A DNA stretch of 12,590 nucleotides from Micavibrio sp. UBA2020 (lineage in GTDB: Bacteria > Pseudomonadota > Alphaproteobacteria > Micavibrionales > UBA2020), in contig DDBY01000020.1 of the NCBI GenBank assembly GCA_002334985.1, positions 1 to 12,590 on the forward strand, given 5' to 3'. A program made the translations under genes and the position numbers. The notes under the pieces are model-generated. The model was not told the DNA's origin. It did no database searches and was given only the letters and a program-made list of their open reading frames with translations. Each line of letters opens with the position of its first letter. Position 1 is the stretch's first letter. Of the stretch, positions 1 through 7,623 are shown piece by piece.

Positions 1-741
1 TGTGTCACGCGTCATGCCTTCGCCGTCGTCTTCGACGCGGATACGCGCATAATCGCCCGCGGGAATGTACCCGTTGATAAGCGTCACGGTATCGCCCGTA
101 TTGTCGCCGCCCGATACCGCGATGCCGTTTTCATCGCCGCAGGGTACGGCGATATGTGTGCGGTCGAGCGTGACGTGAATATGCCCCGTGCGCACGCCGA
201 TGGCGTGGTCGGCGTTCAGGCAAAGGTTGACCAGCACTTGCCCGATTTGCACGGCGTCCGCGATGATGATGTCTTCGCCATTTGCTGTGTCGCGGCGGTA
301 CCCGATGCGCACCGATTTGCGGATGCAGGGTGCCAGAAGCGCGATATTTTCATCAATGACGCCATGCAGCGATATAGGCATCAGGGGCTGGCGGGAATCC
401 GTATTGCCGCGGCGGCTATAACGCATCAGCTGCGCGACGATGCCCTGACCGCGCCGTGCGGCGGCGGTGATTTGCTTTGCCATGTCCTGCTGTTCCGGTG
501 CGGTCATCAGGTCTTCTTCAAGCAAAACGCCAAAACCGAGAATGGCGCCGAGGATATTGTTGAAATCATGCGCGATGCCGCCCGCCAGCGTGCCGAGCGC
601 TTCGTGCTTGCGCGCCGCGCGCAGCTCCGCCGCCTGACGGTTTAAAAGCAGGGCAAGACGCCGGAGTTTCCATCCCAGCGCAATCAAAAGCGCCAGCAAC
701 AAGCCGCATACGGCAGGCAGATAGCCAAAAATTTCGGGCAT
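1..741 (-). CDS. Sensor histidine kinase, HisKA type, C-terminus cut by left edge
   Basis: The 247 visible residues begin at ATG 741 and stay open to the left edge. An in-frame TAA 30 bases upstream excludes an earlier start, and GAAGGG just before the ATG can serve as ribosome binding site. Residues about 7-23 form one membrane segment, with no periplasmic sensor domain. A short helix leads into the H-box GTLAGGIAHDFNN, with H58 as the phosphorylated histidine. The ATP-binding domain shows its N-box at NLCLNADHAI (N176) and the start of its G1 box at VEDDGEGM (D238), after which the window ends. The H-box and the PAGDYARIRVEDDGEGM pattern resemble the CckA/NtrB-like kinases common in Alphaproteobacteria, many of which end in a receiver domain; whether this one does cannot be seen. 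It lies downstream of the SMR exporter on the same strand, 90 bases apart. Kinase identity is firm; the signal and partner are unknown. Confidence 0.9.
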   Translation of the reverse strand, partial: MPEIFGYLPAVCGLLLALLIALGWKLRRLALLLNRQAAELRAARKHEALGTLAGGIAHDFNNILGAILGFGVLLEEDLMTAPEQQDMAKQITAAARRGQGIVAQLMRYSRRGNTDSRQPLMPISLHGVIDENIALLAPCIRKSVRIGYRRDTANGEDIIIADAVQIGQVLVNLCLNADHAIGVRTGHIHVTLDRTHIAVPCGDENGIAVSGGDNTGDTVTLINGYIPAGDYARIRVEDDGEGMTRDT

Positions 742-765
742 GGGATTCCCTTCGCTGCATCTTTT

Positions 766-794
766 ATTTTATACAACTATGGGTTGCTGGACAA
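766..794 (-). promoter_or_regulatory. Candidate housekeeping promoter for the left-edge kinase
   Basis: On the minus strand TTGTCC (plus 789-794) and TAAAAT (plus 766-771) are 17 bases apart, like a sigma-70 type -35/-10 pair. They lie in the gap between the exporter stop and the kinase ATG at 741. This would let the kinase be transcribed separately from the exporter. Assigned by pattern only. Confidence 0.35.
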
Positions 795-831
795 GCGGTG
801 CGGCTTTTGCGCATGCCAAGGTATGCAGATA

Positions 832-1155
832 TCAGGTAGCAGGGGAAGAAAGTTTGAGACCGACGATGCCGACCACAATCAGCGAGGCGAAAAAAATGCG
901 TGCCGCTGTCGCGGGTTCATGGAACAGAAAAATGCCTGCGGCTACTGCGCCTGCCGCACCGATGCCTGTCCAGATGGCGTAGGCTGTACCAATCGGCAAG
1001 GTGCGCACGGCAAGGCCGAGCAGCACCATACTGATGGCAAGGCAGATGACGGTGATGATGCTGGGCACGGGGCGCGTAAAGCTTTCGCTGTATTTAAGGC
1101 CGATAGCCCAGGCGATTTCAAACAGACCCGCGAAAAAAAGATATATCCACGCCAT
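832..1155 (-). CDS. sugE: SMR-family guanidinium exporter (Gdx/SugE type)
   Basis: The gene encodes 107 residues with four membrane helices, the normal SMR length. SMR proteins work as antiparallel dimers in the inner membrane and exchange protons for a small cation. The Gdx subtype exports guanidinium and should be distinguished from the EmrE multidrug subtype. All the Gdx-type positions I can recall are present: G10, E13 (the proton/substrate carboxylate), W16, S42, Y59 and W62, plus the typical stretch TLPIGTAYAIWTGIGA. The close of the last helix, IVVGIVGLKLSS, also matches E. coli SugE. The start at 1155 has a purine-rich site (AAGGGGG) five bases upstream. It is divergent from tamA and upstream of the kinase on the same strand. 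No guanidine riboswitch is visible before it. Family assignment is strong; the guanidinium specificity is inferred from the subtype residues. Confidence 0.92.
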   Translation of the reverse strand: MAWIYLFFAGLFEIAWAIGLKYSESFTRPVPSIITVICLAISMVLLGLAVRTLPIGTAYAIWTGIGAAGAVAAGIFLFHEPATAARIFFASLIVVGIVGLKLSSPAT

Positions 1156-1182
1156 GGCGTCCCCCTTGTTTTATCCGGAACT

Positions 1183-1211
1183 AAAATAGTGATTAAATCA
1201 TTTAAAATCAA
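1183..1211 (-). promoter_or_regulatory. Candidate sugE promoter
   Basis: On the minus strand TTGATT (plus 1206-1211) and TATTTT (plus 1183-1188) are spaced by 17 bases, a good sigma-70-like arrangement. Transcription would start about 20 bases before the sugE ATG, leaving no room for a structured leader. The assignment rests on pattern and position only. Confidence 0.4.
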
Positions 1212-1219
1212 AGATTTTA
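1190..1219. repeat. Paired inverted repeats in the sugE/tamA divergent region
   Basis: Two small inverted repeats lie side by side in AT-rich DNA. TGATT-A-AATCA spans 1190-1200 and TAAAATC-AAA-GATTTTA spans 1203-1219. They overlap the spacer and -35 of the candidate sugE promoter, so an operator role is possible. The second could also fold as a weak hairpin. The AT-rich composition means some symmetry is expected by chance. Confidence 0.3.
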
Positions 1220-1231
1220 GGCGTCTGTTTT

Positions 1232-1260
1232 TTGCGGAAATCCGCGGCGCCCTGTGATAG
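1232..1260 (+). promoter_or_regulatory. Weak candidate tamA promoter, implying a near-leaderless mRNA
   Basis: TTGCGG (1232-1237) and TGATAG (1255-1260) are 17 bases apart. The -10 match is poor. If it is used, transcription would begin only a few bases before the tamA ATG at 1270, which would fit the weak ribosome binding site there. Low confidence. Confidence 0.2.
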
Positions 1261-1269
1261 GTTACCCGC

Positions 1270-3096
1270 ATGGAAAAATCGGCGCCTCCATTTCTGTCTT
1301 CTATACGCAAAAAGGCTGCGGGGCGCAGTCTTGCGCTGCTTTTGTGCGCGGGGATTCTCACGGCCGCCGCGACGGTGCGGGCAGAGGTGGACTATACCCC
1401 CGTCATTACGGGCGATGCGAAAAAAGATGTTGTGAAAGAGCTGAAACTCAATTCCTATCTTTTCCAGTTTCAGAAAAATAAACCGCTGTCGCACGACGGT
1501 CTGGCGCGCCGTGCAGCGGATGACGTGACGCGCCTGCGCGATACCATGATTGGGCAGGGATATTACGGCGCGGATATCCGTTATAAAATCGAAGGCGCGG
1601 CGGAGCCTTACACCGTCACGCTGGATATTAAAACCGGCCCTGCTTTCACGCTGTCGTCGTATGACGTTATGTGGCTTAACAGGGCGGGGCGCAAAACAGC
1701 GGCGCCGGAGGGTATCAATACCCGCCGCATTCTGCGCAAGATAAAAGGGCAGGCCGCCACGCCCGCGGTAATACTGGAGCGCGAGCGCGAGATGCTGGAG
1801 GCGCTTAAACGCAGCGGGTATCCTTTGCCGGAAGTGGCGGAGCGCAAGGTTCTCGTTGACCATGCGGCGCAAAGTGCTGCCGTGACACTTTCGCTGAAAA
1901 GCGGGCAGAAGGCCGTTTTCGGCGCGGCGGATGTCACAGGCTATGACGCGGTGCGCGAAGATTTCATCCGCCGCCGCGTCGGCTGGCAAGAAGGGGATGT
2001 GTTCAACCTCGACAAAGTCGTCGATACGCGCAAGAAAATGCTGGGCACGGGGTTGTTTTCCACAGTCGATATCGCGCTTGAAGCCAAAGACGGCGCGCGC
2101 CGCGTACCGGCAACGATTGCCGTCAGCGAGCGCAAACCGCGCACGATTGGCGCCGGGGTATCCTATTCCACCAGCCGCAGTATCGAAGGCAAAGTTTTTT
2201 GGGAACACCGCAACCTTTGGGGCGGGGCAGAAAAAATCCGCGCCGAGGCGGATGCGGGTCTTGACAGGTACGGCATCGGTGCGGCTTTCACCAAGCCGGA
2301 TTTCGGCGGCACTATCAAGCGGACGCTGAAAGCGAATACAGGCTATCGGCAGGAATTTCTCGATGCCTACGACAAAACCTCATATAACGCCGCGACGTCT
2401 GTGTCACATGCCTTTAGCGATGCGTTGTCCGTGAACGCAGGCGGCGGGCTTGAATTCAGTCAGGTGAAAGAAAAAGGGCAGGACGAGCGCGATTTCTGGC
2501 TGTTGTCCCTGCCGCTCGGTGTTAACTACGACACGACGACAGATACGCTCGACCCTGCGCGCGGCATCCGCGCGGCGGTGAATATGACGCCTTATTTGAC
2601 AATTAACCAGTCGCAGGAAACTTTTGTGATAGGCGATATTTCGGCCAGCCACTATCTGCCCCTGAACGAAGAAAAAATCGTTTTCGCCAACCGCGTGAAA
2701 CTCGGCGCGATTTTCGGCGAGGGCGCGGCGGGCGTGCCGGCAGATAAGCGGCTTTATTCCGGCGGCGGCGGTTCGGTGCGCGGCTATGGCTATCAGCTGA
2801 TTAGCCCGCTGGATGCCAACGACGACCCGACGGGGGGACGCTTTCAGGTCGAGGTTGGCAGCGAAGTCAGGTTCCGCGTCACCGACACCATTGGCATCGT
2901 GCCCTTCGTCGAAGGCGGCCGCGTGACCGAAGATTTCGACGTGAAGGGGGACGAGCGTTTCCTCTGGGCGGCGGGTATCGGCATGCGTTACTACACGGCC
3001 GTCGGCCCCTTGCGGGCGGACATCGCCGTGCCCATCAACGGCCGTGACAAAGACGACGCGTTTCAGGTTTATTTCAGCCTCGGGCAGGCGTTTTAA
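1270..3096 (+). CDS. tamA: TamA, Omp85-family outer-membrane assembly protein
   Basis: TamA is the outer-membrane half of the translocation and assembly module, which works with TamB in inserting some outer-membrane proteins and in envelope homeostasis. The 608-residue product has a signal peptide (residues 1-38, basic start, hydrophobic core, likely cleavage after TVRA). Three POTRA-like units follow, at about 43-123, 124-210 and 214-288. The last contains the pattern VFNLDKVVDTRKKMLGTGLF. A beta-barrel occupies about 290-608. The Omp85 loop-6 signature VRGY is at residues 503-506 after a glycine run. The protein ends in phenylalanine (SLGQAF), the usual outer-membrane barrel end. Length is close to E. 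coli TamA (577). The start at 1270 has only a weak AGGT site. The stop overlaps the tamB ATG by one base. BamA is excluded because there are three rather than five POTRA units and tamB follows. Confidence 0.93.
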   Translation: MEKSAPPFLSSIRKKAAGRSLALLLCAGILTAAATVRAEVDYTPVITGDAKKDVVKELKLNSYLFQFQKNKPLSHDGLARRAADDVTRLRDTMIGQGYYGADIRYKIEGAAEPYTVTLDIKTGPAFTLSSYDVMWLNRAGRKTAAPEGINTRRILRKIKGQAATPAVILEREREMLEALKRSGYPLPEVAERKVLVDHAAQSAAVTLSLKSGQKAVFGAADVTGYDAVREDFIRRRVGWQEGDVFNLDKVVDTRKKMLGTGLFSTVDIALEAKDGARRVPATIAVSERKPRTIGAGVSYSTSRSIEGKVFWEHRNLWGGAEKIRAEADAGLDRYGIGAAFTKPDFGGTIKRTLKANTGYRQEFLDAYDKTSYNAATSVSHAFSDALSVNAGGGLEFSQVKEKGQDERDFWLLSLPLGVNYDTTTDTLDPARGIRAAVNMTPYLTINQSQETFVIGDISASHYLPLNEEKIVFANRVKLGAIFGEGAAGVPADKRLYSGGGGSVRGYGYQLISPLDANDDPTGGRFQVEVGSEVRFRVTDTIGIVPFVEGGRVTEDFDVKGDERFLWAAGIGMRYYTAVGPLRADIAVPINGRDKDDAFQVYFSLGQAF

Positions 3097-5393
3097 TGTC
3101 GGGCGCGAAACAAACAGCAGAAAAGGCCAAAGCCGCGCGGCATTGGTTAAGGGCCGGTGTGCTGGGCGCTACGCTGCTGCTGCGCCATTGGCTGGCGTGG
3201 GGTTTAACCGTTCTGGCTGTTCTGCTGCTGGGTCTTTACGGTTTTATGCAGTATTTGAAAACGGACGGCGGCCGCGCATGGCTGTCGCAAACGGCATCGC
3301 GCGCGGCATCCACGCCGGATATGAAGGTCGATGTCAGCATCGGCGATATTTCGCTGACGCGGCTTTTTGTGCCGTCGCTGAAGATTGCCGATGCCAAGGG
3401 CGTGTTTCTACAGGTCGAGGGGCTTGAACTGGGCATCTTGCCCAAAACATATATTCTGATGCGCCCCGCCCTGTCGCGCCTCGACATCGCGCGGGTGTAT
3501 CTGGTGCGCCTGCCGGAGATGCCGGAAGGGGGAGCATCAGCGGCGGCAAACGAAAACCCCGCCGACTGGCCGCAAATTGCGGCCGAGCTGAAATCGTTCA
3601 ACATCGGCGAAATACATGTTGGCGAAGCGGTGTACGGGCAGGAACAGTTTTTCAGTCTGAAAAGCAGCATCGTCCTCTCCCCGCGGCTGGCGGAAAACGA
3701 TATTGATATTCTGCTGGGGGCAGCGGCAGGGCGGCAGGCGTCTGAAACCACACATGCACATGTGCGCCTGCGTGTGGACGAAGACGACAACCTGATAGCC
3801 GATGCCGCGCTGCGCGATGCGGCGGGGGGCGTGGTCACGCGTCTGATGGGATTGCCCGCGGGCTATGATGTCGATTTCGCGCTGCAGGGCAAGGGGCCTT
3901 ACCGCGACTGGCAGGGGACGGCGCAGCTCAGGCTCGGCCGTGAACTGTCGGGCAATTTTCTGCTGCGGCTGCAGGATAACCGCAGCTTGCGGGTGGAGGC
4001 CGACCTGAAAGGGCCGCAAAAAGTTGCGGTGACGGGATATGTGACACTGCCGTTGCAGCTTTCGCCCCCTGTATTGTCGTTGGATGAAAAAATAGCAGGC
4101 CGTTTTTCAACGGCGCTTGATTTGCGCAGCATGACTCTGCTTTTGGGGCTGGACGACCACAGGCTTGCGGGGCGCGCGCAGCTGACGGCAGATGTCGGCG
4201 GCTCGCTGCGCCAGCCGGTTGTGGATGGCAACGGCACGGTGCGGGATGCTTCCTACGAAAATCTGGCGGCGGGGGTGAAGCTGAGCGCACTTCGGGCAGA
4301 TATTGCGGCCACGCGTTCCGACATTCGCATCAGCGGTATTTCCGCGCGCACGGCGGGGCGCGGCACGCTAGGCGGCCATGCGGAGATTTCACTGCGGAAT
4401 CCGGCGCGGCCATCGTTCGGTTTTGATATGACGCTGGACAAGGCGCAGGTGCTGGGGCTGCAAAATGCGCAGGTGCAGGCGAGCGGCGGGCTGAAGGGTA
4501 CGGGCGATGCGGCCTTTATGGCTATCGATGGCGATATCACCATCAACAAGGCGGAAATATATCTGGCGGGGTTCGGCAGCGGTAGCGCCGCGAGCATGCT
4601 GAATATTGTCGAGGTTAACGTACCGCCGCATCTGCGCCGCGCCAAACGTCAGGCGGCCTTGCCGCAGGGGGCTTATCCCATACGTCTCGACATCCGCGCC
4701 GATGCGCCGCGGGCAATTTTCGTGCGCGGGCAGGGGCTGGATTCCGAATGGTCGGCCAAGGCGCATGTGCGCGGCGACGCGGCGGAGCCGCAGGTCGATG
4801 GCCATCTGAAACTGATACGCGGACGGTATCAATTTTTCGATGCGCGCATGACGTTTGACAGCGGACTTATCGATTTCAGCGCGGGCAACCTCGATAATCC
4901 GGATTTGGATATTAAAGGCAGCATCAAGGGTAAACAGGTGACGGCGAATGTGGCTGTCAGCGGCACGGCGATGGCGCCCGAAGTCGCGTTGACGTCAAAC
5001 CCTGCGTTGCCGCAGGATGAAATTCTGTCGCGTGTTTTCTTCGACAAGTCGGTGACGGAGCTGACGCCGATGGAAATGGTGCGCATCGCGCAGATTATCG
5101 GCGTGATGTCGGGAAAACTGGGCGGCGGCGCCATGGACCCCATCAGCCAGCTGCGCAAAAAAGCGGGCATCGATATGTTCAGCCTCAACCGTGACGATAA
5201 AACGGGTGCGACCAGCGTATCGGTCGGCAAATATTTGTCGGACGGTGTTTATATGTCGGTTGACCAAGGGGTGAATACCGAAGGCAGCGGCGTCAAATTG
5301 CAAATCGAATTGAAACCGAATTTGCAGCTGGAAACGCGCGTCGGCAGCGACAACGACAACAGCGTCGGCATCAACTGGAAAAAAGATTATTGA
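3096..5393 (+). CDS. tamB: TamB, translocation and assembly module inner-membrane/periplasmic protein
   Basis: TamB spans the periplasm as a long beta-groove anchored in the inner membrane and contacts TamA; family members are also implicated in lipid movement to the outer membrane. The 765-residue product has a basic N-terminus and one membrane anchor at about 33-53 (LAWGLTVLAVLLLGLYGF). A long beta-rich middle follows, then the conserved TamB/DUF490 C-terminal domain from about residue 430. Within this domain I see LPQDEILSRVFFDKSVTELT near residue 640 and the terminal pattern VGINWKKDY. The ATG overlaps the tamA stop (TAATG), so translation is probably coupled. It is clearly shorter than E. 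coli TamB (1259 residues) while both ends look intact, so the shortening is in the groove region rather than a truncation. Confidence 0.9.
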   Translation: MSGAKQTAEKAKAARHWLRAGVLGATLLLRHWLAWGLTVLAVLLLGLYGFMQYLKTDGGRAWLSQTASRAASTPDMKVDVSIGDISLTRLFVPSLKIADAKGVFLQVEGLELGILPKTYILMRPALSRLDIARVYLVRLPEMPEGGASAAANENPADWPQIAAELKSFNIGEIHVGEAVYGQEQFFSLKSSIVLSPRLAENDIDILLGAAAGRQASETTHAHVRLRVDEDDNLIADAALRDAAGGVVTRLMGLPAGYDVDFALQGKGPYRDWQGTAQLRLGRELSGNFLLRLQDNRSLRVEADLKGPQKVAVTGYVTLPLQLSPPVLSLDEKIAGRFSTALDLRSMTLLLGLDDHRLAGRAQLTADVGGSLRQPVVDGNGTVRDASYENLAAGVKLSALRADIAATRSDIRISGISARTAGRGTLGGHAEISLRNPARPSFGFDMTLDKAQVLGLQNAQVQASGGLKGTGDAAFMAIDGDITINKAEIYLAGFGSGSAASMLNIVEVNVPPHLRRAKRQAALPQGAYPIRLDIRADAPRAIFVRGQGLDSEWSAKAHVRGDAAEPQVDGHLKLIRGRYQFFDARMTFDSGLIDFSAGNLDNPDLDIKGSIKGKQVTANVAVSGTAMAPEVALTSNPALPQDEILSRVFFDKSVTELTPMEMVRIAQIIGVMSGKLGGGAMDPISQLRKKAGIDMFSLNRDDKTGATSVSVGKYLSDGVYMSVDQGVNTEGSGVKLQIELKPNLQLETRVGSDNDNSVGINWKKDY

Positions 5394-5400
5394 TTAATCA
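5391..5400. other. Perfect palindrome carrying both convergent stop codons
   Basis: TGATTAATCA reads the same on both strands. Its first three bases are the tamB TGA stop. Its last three, read on the minus strand, are the glgX TGA stop. The genes therefore converge with a four-base gap and no room for a separate terminator between them. No GC-rich hairpin is seen here. Confidence 0.8.
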
Positions 5401-7470
5401 GGGTTTGCGCACGAATACCGCGACGGAGCGCGGGGCGATGCGCAGTTTTTCACCATCCTGATGGTTTTGCGGCACGTCTTTCGGCGCGTCGGTATCGAGC
5501 ACGCGTTGCCATGTACCAGCATTTTGCGCAGACGGCAGCGGCATATCAACGGGCGCAGCGCTGCGGTTGAAAACGGCCATCAGGCGGCGGCCGCCATCTT
5601 TGCCTGCCGGGTTTTCGATTTTATCTTCGTCGAGCAACATGGCGACGGTTTGCGCGCCGTGCCATGCGTGATGCTTGATTTCCTGTCCCGCGGCGTCCAG
5701 CCATGTCAGGTCTTTGCGCCCGTCGCTGCCCGCTGTACCGTGCAGAAATTCTTCGGCAGACAATGCGGGGTGCGCGGCGCGCAGGGCGGCAAGCTTTTCG
5801 GTAAAGTCCTCTAAATCTTTGCCGTCCGCGCCGATGGCGTCTTTTTCCACCCAACCGATGCGGTTGTCCTGACAATAGGCATTGTTGTTGCCGTGCTGGC
5901 TATTGCCGTGTTCGTCGCCCGCCAAAATCATCGGCGTGCCCTGCGCAAGGAACAGGGTGGAAAGCATATTGCGTTTTGTTTTTTCGCGCGCGGATTTGAT
6001 ATGGGCGTCGTCTGTCGCGCCTTCGTTTCCGTGGTTGAAGCTGTTGTTGTTGTCGTTGCCGTCGCGGTTGTTTTCGCCGTTGGCTTCGTTGTGTTTGGTA
6101 TTGTAGGAAACAACATCATGCAGCGGAAATCCGTCATGGCAGGTCACCATGTTGACGGTATCCTGCGGCTTGCGCCCGCTTTTGTCGAACTGCGGGGCGG
6201 AGGCTGCAAGGCGTGTGGCCAGCGCGGCAGCCGCATCGTCGTCGCCGCGCCAGAATTTGCGCACATCGTCGCGGAACTTGTCGTTCCATTCCTGCCAGCC
6301 TGCGGGGAAGTTGCCGAGCTGGTATCCGCCTGCACCGATGTCCCACGGCTCCGCAATCAGTTTGATTTTGGATAGAACGGGGTCTGCAGCGACTTCTTTG
6401 AAAAAAGCGGCTTCGGAGGTGAAGGCATAAGGCTCGCGACCTAGAACAGGGGCAAGGTCAAAACGGAAGCCGTCCACCCCATACGTTTGCACCCAGTGGC
6501 GCAGGCAATCGAGCACCATGCGCCGCGTGCCAGCATCGGCAAGGTCGAGCGTATTGCCGCAGCCCGTTTCATCAACGTATTTCCCGCTGTCGGCGGCCTG
6601 TGATTTGTAATAGCTGGCGTTATCGAGCCCGCGCAGCGAGAGTGCGGGCGCGTGCGCAGGGCCTTCGGCCGTGTGGTTGAATACAACGTCGAGAATAACC
6701 TCGATACCCGCGCGGTGCAGGCTATCGACCATATCCCTGAATTCGCCGCGCACGTTTTGCGGGTCGCGGGCGTATGACGGCTCCGGTGCGAAGGGGGCGA
6801 CGGTGTCATAGCCCCAGTAATTCGCAAGGCCGAGGTTTTCCAGCCGCTCGTCCGCCAGCTTCGCGGCGACTGGCAGCAGCTCAACCGCCGTGATATTGAA
6901 TTTTTTGAGATAGGCAATCGTTTCGGGCGCGGCAAGACCTGCATAAGTGCCGCGCAGCTCCGGCGGCAGGGTATCGTCCAGCATGGTCATGCCCTTGGGG
7001 TGCATTTCCATGACAACGGTTTTGTTTTTTGGTGTGGCGGGATGCGCCGTTGCAGGGGCGTCCAGTGCGGCGGGCACGCGCGCCTTGAGCATCGATGGCG
7101 CGCTGTCTGCGGCCGCCTCCGTCATCGCGTTATCCCATTTGACGTTGCCGACGAGTTCCTCGGCATAAGGGTCGAGCAGCAATTTTTGCGGATTGAAACG
7201 GTGGCCGTTTGCGGCATCGTCCGGCCCGTGCGCGCGCAGGCCATAAACCTGCCCAGCCTTCAGGCCCGGAATATAGCCATGATGCACATCGCCCGTGCGG
7301 GCGGGCAGGGGTATGCGGGCGGTTTCGGTTTTACCATCATCGCTGAAAAGGCAAATTTCGATTTTTTCCGCATGGCGCGATTGCACGGCGAAATTGACGC
7401 CGTGGCCGTCGTGATGCGCACCGAGTTTATCTGCGTGGCCTTTTTCGATGTTGCCGTGGGGGCTTGTCAT
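5398..7470 (-). CDS. glgX: Glycogen debranching enzyme, GlgX/isoamylase type (GH13)
   Basis: The enzyme hydrolyses alpha-1,6 branch points, classically those of phosphorylase-limit glycogen, in the cytoplasm. The 690-residue product has an N-terminal CBM48/isoamylase domain (about 10-105) and a GH13 catalytic barrel. All four GH13 regions are present: DVVFNHT (261-267), GFRFDLA with nucleophile D338, LIAEPWD with acid/base E374, and TCHDGF with H445-D446. A C-terminal beta domain ends the protein. I start at ATG 7470 because AGGGA lies eight bases upstream and the product then begins just before the CBM48 domain. A TTG at 7533 would add 21 residues with no family character. E. coli GlgX is 657 residues. 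It converges on tamB, and no other glycogen gene is in view. Isoamylase or TreX are close alternatives. Confidence 0.9.
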   Translation of the reverse strand: MTSPHGNIEKGHADKLGAHHDGHGVNFAVQSRHAEKIEICLFSDDGKTETARIPLPARTGDVHHGYIPGLKAGQVYGLRAHGPDDAANGHRFNPQKLLLDPYAEELVGNVKWDNAMTEAAADSAPSMLKARVPAALDAPATAHPATPKNKTVVMEMHPKGMTMLDDTLPPELRGTYAGLAAPETIAYLKKFNITAVELLPVAAKLADERLENLGLANYWGYDTVAPFAPEPSYARDPQNVRGEFRDMVDSLHRAGIEVILDVVFNHTAEGPAHAPALSLRGLDNASYYKSQAADSGKYVDETGCGNTLDLADAGTRRMVLDCLRHWVQTYGVDGFRFDLAPVLGREPYAFTSEAAFFKEVAADPVLSKIKLIAEPWDIGAGGYQLGNFPAGWQEWNDKFRDDVRKFWRGDDDAAAALATRLAASAPQFDKSGRKPQDTVNMVTCHDGFPLHDVVSYNTKHNEANGENNRDGNDNNNSFNHGNEGATDDAHIKSAREKTKRNMLSTLFLAQGTPMILAGDEHGNSQHGNNNAYCQDNRIGWVEKDAIGADGKDLEDFTEKLAALRAAHPALSAEEFLHGTAGSDGRKDLTWLDAAGQEIKHHAWHGAQTVAMLLDEDKIENPAGKDGGRRLMAVFNRSAAPVDMPLPSAQNAGTWQRVLDTDAPKDVPQNHQDGEKLRIAPRSVAVFVRKP

Positions 7471-7559
7471 CGTCTGCGTCCCTGCGGGATTTGATAGCGT
7501 TGGTAAACGGATATCAAAACCTATCACAGGCAAAACGGCATAGCCAGACGGGGTGGTTT

Positions 7560-7597
7560 AAAAAACGCTGACGCGGCGCAGCATTTTGCTGCGTCGC
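7560..7597 (-). terminator. Probable terminator after the HD phosphodiesterase gene
   Basis: The arms at 7573-7583 and 7587-7597 form an 11-bp stem with one mismatch and a three-base loop. On the minus strand it is followed, seven bases on, by a run of six T (plus 7560-7565). It sits 27 bases after the stop at 7624. An eight-A run borders the stem on the other side. The offset of the T run lowers confidence. The remainder of the 7471-7623 gap must also hold the glgX promoter, which I cannot place. Confidence 0.5.
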
Positions 7598-7623
7598 AAA
7601 AAAAACAAAAAGCTTTGAAAAGC

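Noticed and set aside
1177..1202. GGAAC-N17-CATT upstream of tamA as an ECF promoter
   Set aside because: The -10 element is CATT rather than CGTT and the stretch overlaps AT-rich repeats; too weak to call.
1156..1269. Guanidine riboswitch upstream of sugE
   Set aside because: No paired hairpins with ACGR loops or other guanidine aptamer pattern is seen, and the likely leader is too short.
1198..2208. Long minus-strand reading frame opposite tamA
   Set aside because: It lies antisense to a clearly identified tamA, has no family pattern and an Arg/His-rich composition typical of shadow frames in GC-rich genes.
7471..7533. TTG start at 7533 for glgX
   Set aside because: ATG 7470 has a good ribosome binding site and begins just before the CBM48 domain; the added residues carry no signal.
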